Shown: one piece after another, positions 5,658 through 5,756 of the stretch | Layout of the letters: each line of letters starts with the position of its first letter | Position numbering within the stretch: position 1 is the stretch's first letter | Assembly: GCA_001801515.1 (NCBI GenBank) | Contig: MGXX01000078.1 | Coordinates: 18,649-24,404, forward strand | Direction of reading: 5' to 3' | DNA: 5,756 nt | DNA from: Gammaproteobacteria bacterium RIFCSPHIGHO2_12_FULL_38_11 | GTDB lineage: Bacteria; Pseudomonadota; Gammaproteobacteria; Coxiellales; Coxiellaceae | Notes under the pieces: model-generated | Seen by the model: the letters and a program-made list of their open reading frames with translations, nothing else | Told to the model about the DNA's origin: nothing | The model's database searches: none | Translations under genes and position numbers: made by a program

Positions 5658-5756
5658 TTATTGTATAATCTTTGCAACCACGCCCGCACCAACAGTACGG
5701 CCACCTTCACGAATCGCAAAACGTAAACCATCTTCCATCGCAATGGGACAAATTAA
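5658..5756 (-). CDS. tuf: Elongation factor Tu, C-terminal 32 residues (gene runs off the right edge)
   Basis: EF-Tu is the GTPase that brings aminoacyl-tRNA to the ribosomal A site. Reading in from the right edge, the frame gives [10 protein letters not shown], then [10 protein letters not shown], then [12 protein letters not shown] and a TAA stop at 5658-5660. This is the family's highly conserved C-terminal end of domain 3. The missing roughly 360 residues lie beyond the right edge; this is a window cut. A Cys stands where E. coli has His (LIHPIAM), a position that varies in the family. Its position upstream of rpsJ shows that the str and S10 operons are adjacent. Other tuf copies elsewhere in the genome cannot be excluded. 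Confidence 0.95.
   Translation of the reverse strand, partial: LICPIAMEDGLRFAIREGGRTVGAGVVAKIIQ

Noticed and set aside
1..5756. CRISPR array, tRNA or rRNA gene, insertion sequence, prophage or defence genes
   Set aside because: The window is filled with ribosomal protein genes; no regularly spaced identical repeats, cloverleaf, transposase or other accessory gene was found on either strand.

Overview
The window is one strand-uniform block of housekeeping genes, all on the minus strand. In transcription order (right to left) it holds the 3' end of tuf (EF-Tu), then rpsJ (S10), rplC (L3), rplD (L4), rplW (L23), rplB (L2), rpsS (S19), rplV (L22), rpsC (S3), rplP (L16), rpmC (L29) and the 5' part of rpsQ (S17). 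This is the start-to-near-end order of the classical bacterial S10 ribosomal protein operon, with the str operon (ending in tuf) directly upstream. Every protein aligns over its full visible length with the E. coli proteins as I remember them, and no gene is broken.

Organism: the protein sequences (L2, L3, L4, L22, S3, S10) look gammaproteobacterial. The DNA is AT-rich, and tuf runs directly into rpsJ. A member of the Legionellales (Coxiella/Legionella/Diplorickettsia-like) is a reasonable guess. This is inference from recall and would need a phylogeny of the concatenated proteins.

Layout: 5658-5756 tuf tail; 5224-5547 rpsJ; 4479-5114 rplC; 3828-4430 rplD; 3532-3813 rplW; 2632-3459 rplB; 2187-2495 rpsS; 1782-2114 rplV; 1035-1712 rpsC; 504-917 rplP; 325-501 rpmC; 1-183 rpsQ (runs off the left edge). 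Most genes have a readable Shine-Dalgarno sequence. There is no stretch of 300 bases without a gene. Together the products build the early-assembling 30S head (S3, S10, S19), the body protein S17, the core of the 50S subunit (L2, L3, L4, L16, L22) and the exit-tunnel rim (L22, L23, L29). EF-Tu delivers aminoacyl-tRNA to the same ribosome.

What is unusual lies between the genes. In E. coli these spacers are mostly 0-30 nt. Here many are 70-140 nt, and several carry repeats or stem-loops. Three spacers (after rpsJ, rpsC and rpmC) hold related copies, in the same orientation, of a short element with conserved ends. The rplB-rpsS spacer holds four degenerate heptamers running into an 11-bp hairpin. 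The rplV-rpsC spacer holds a small hairpin followed by a U-run in the transcript. I see no new enzyme, defence system or mobile gene here; the only candidate for something undescribed is this set of intergenic elements.
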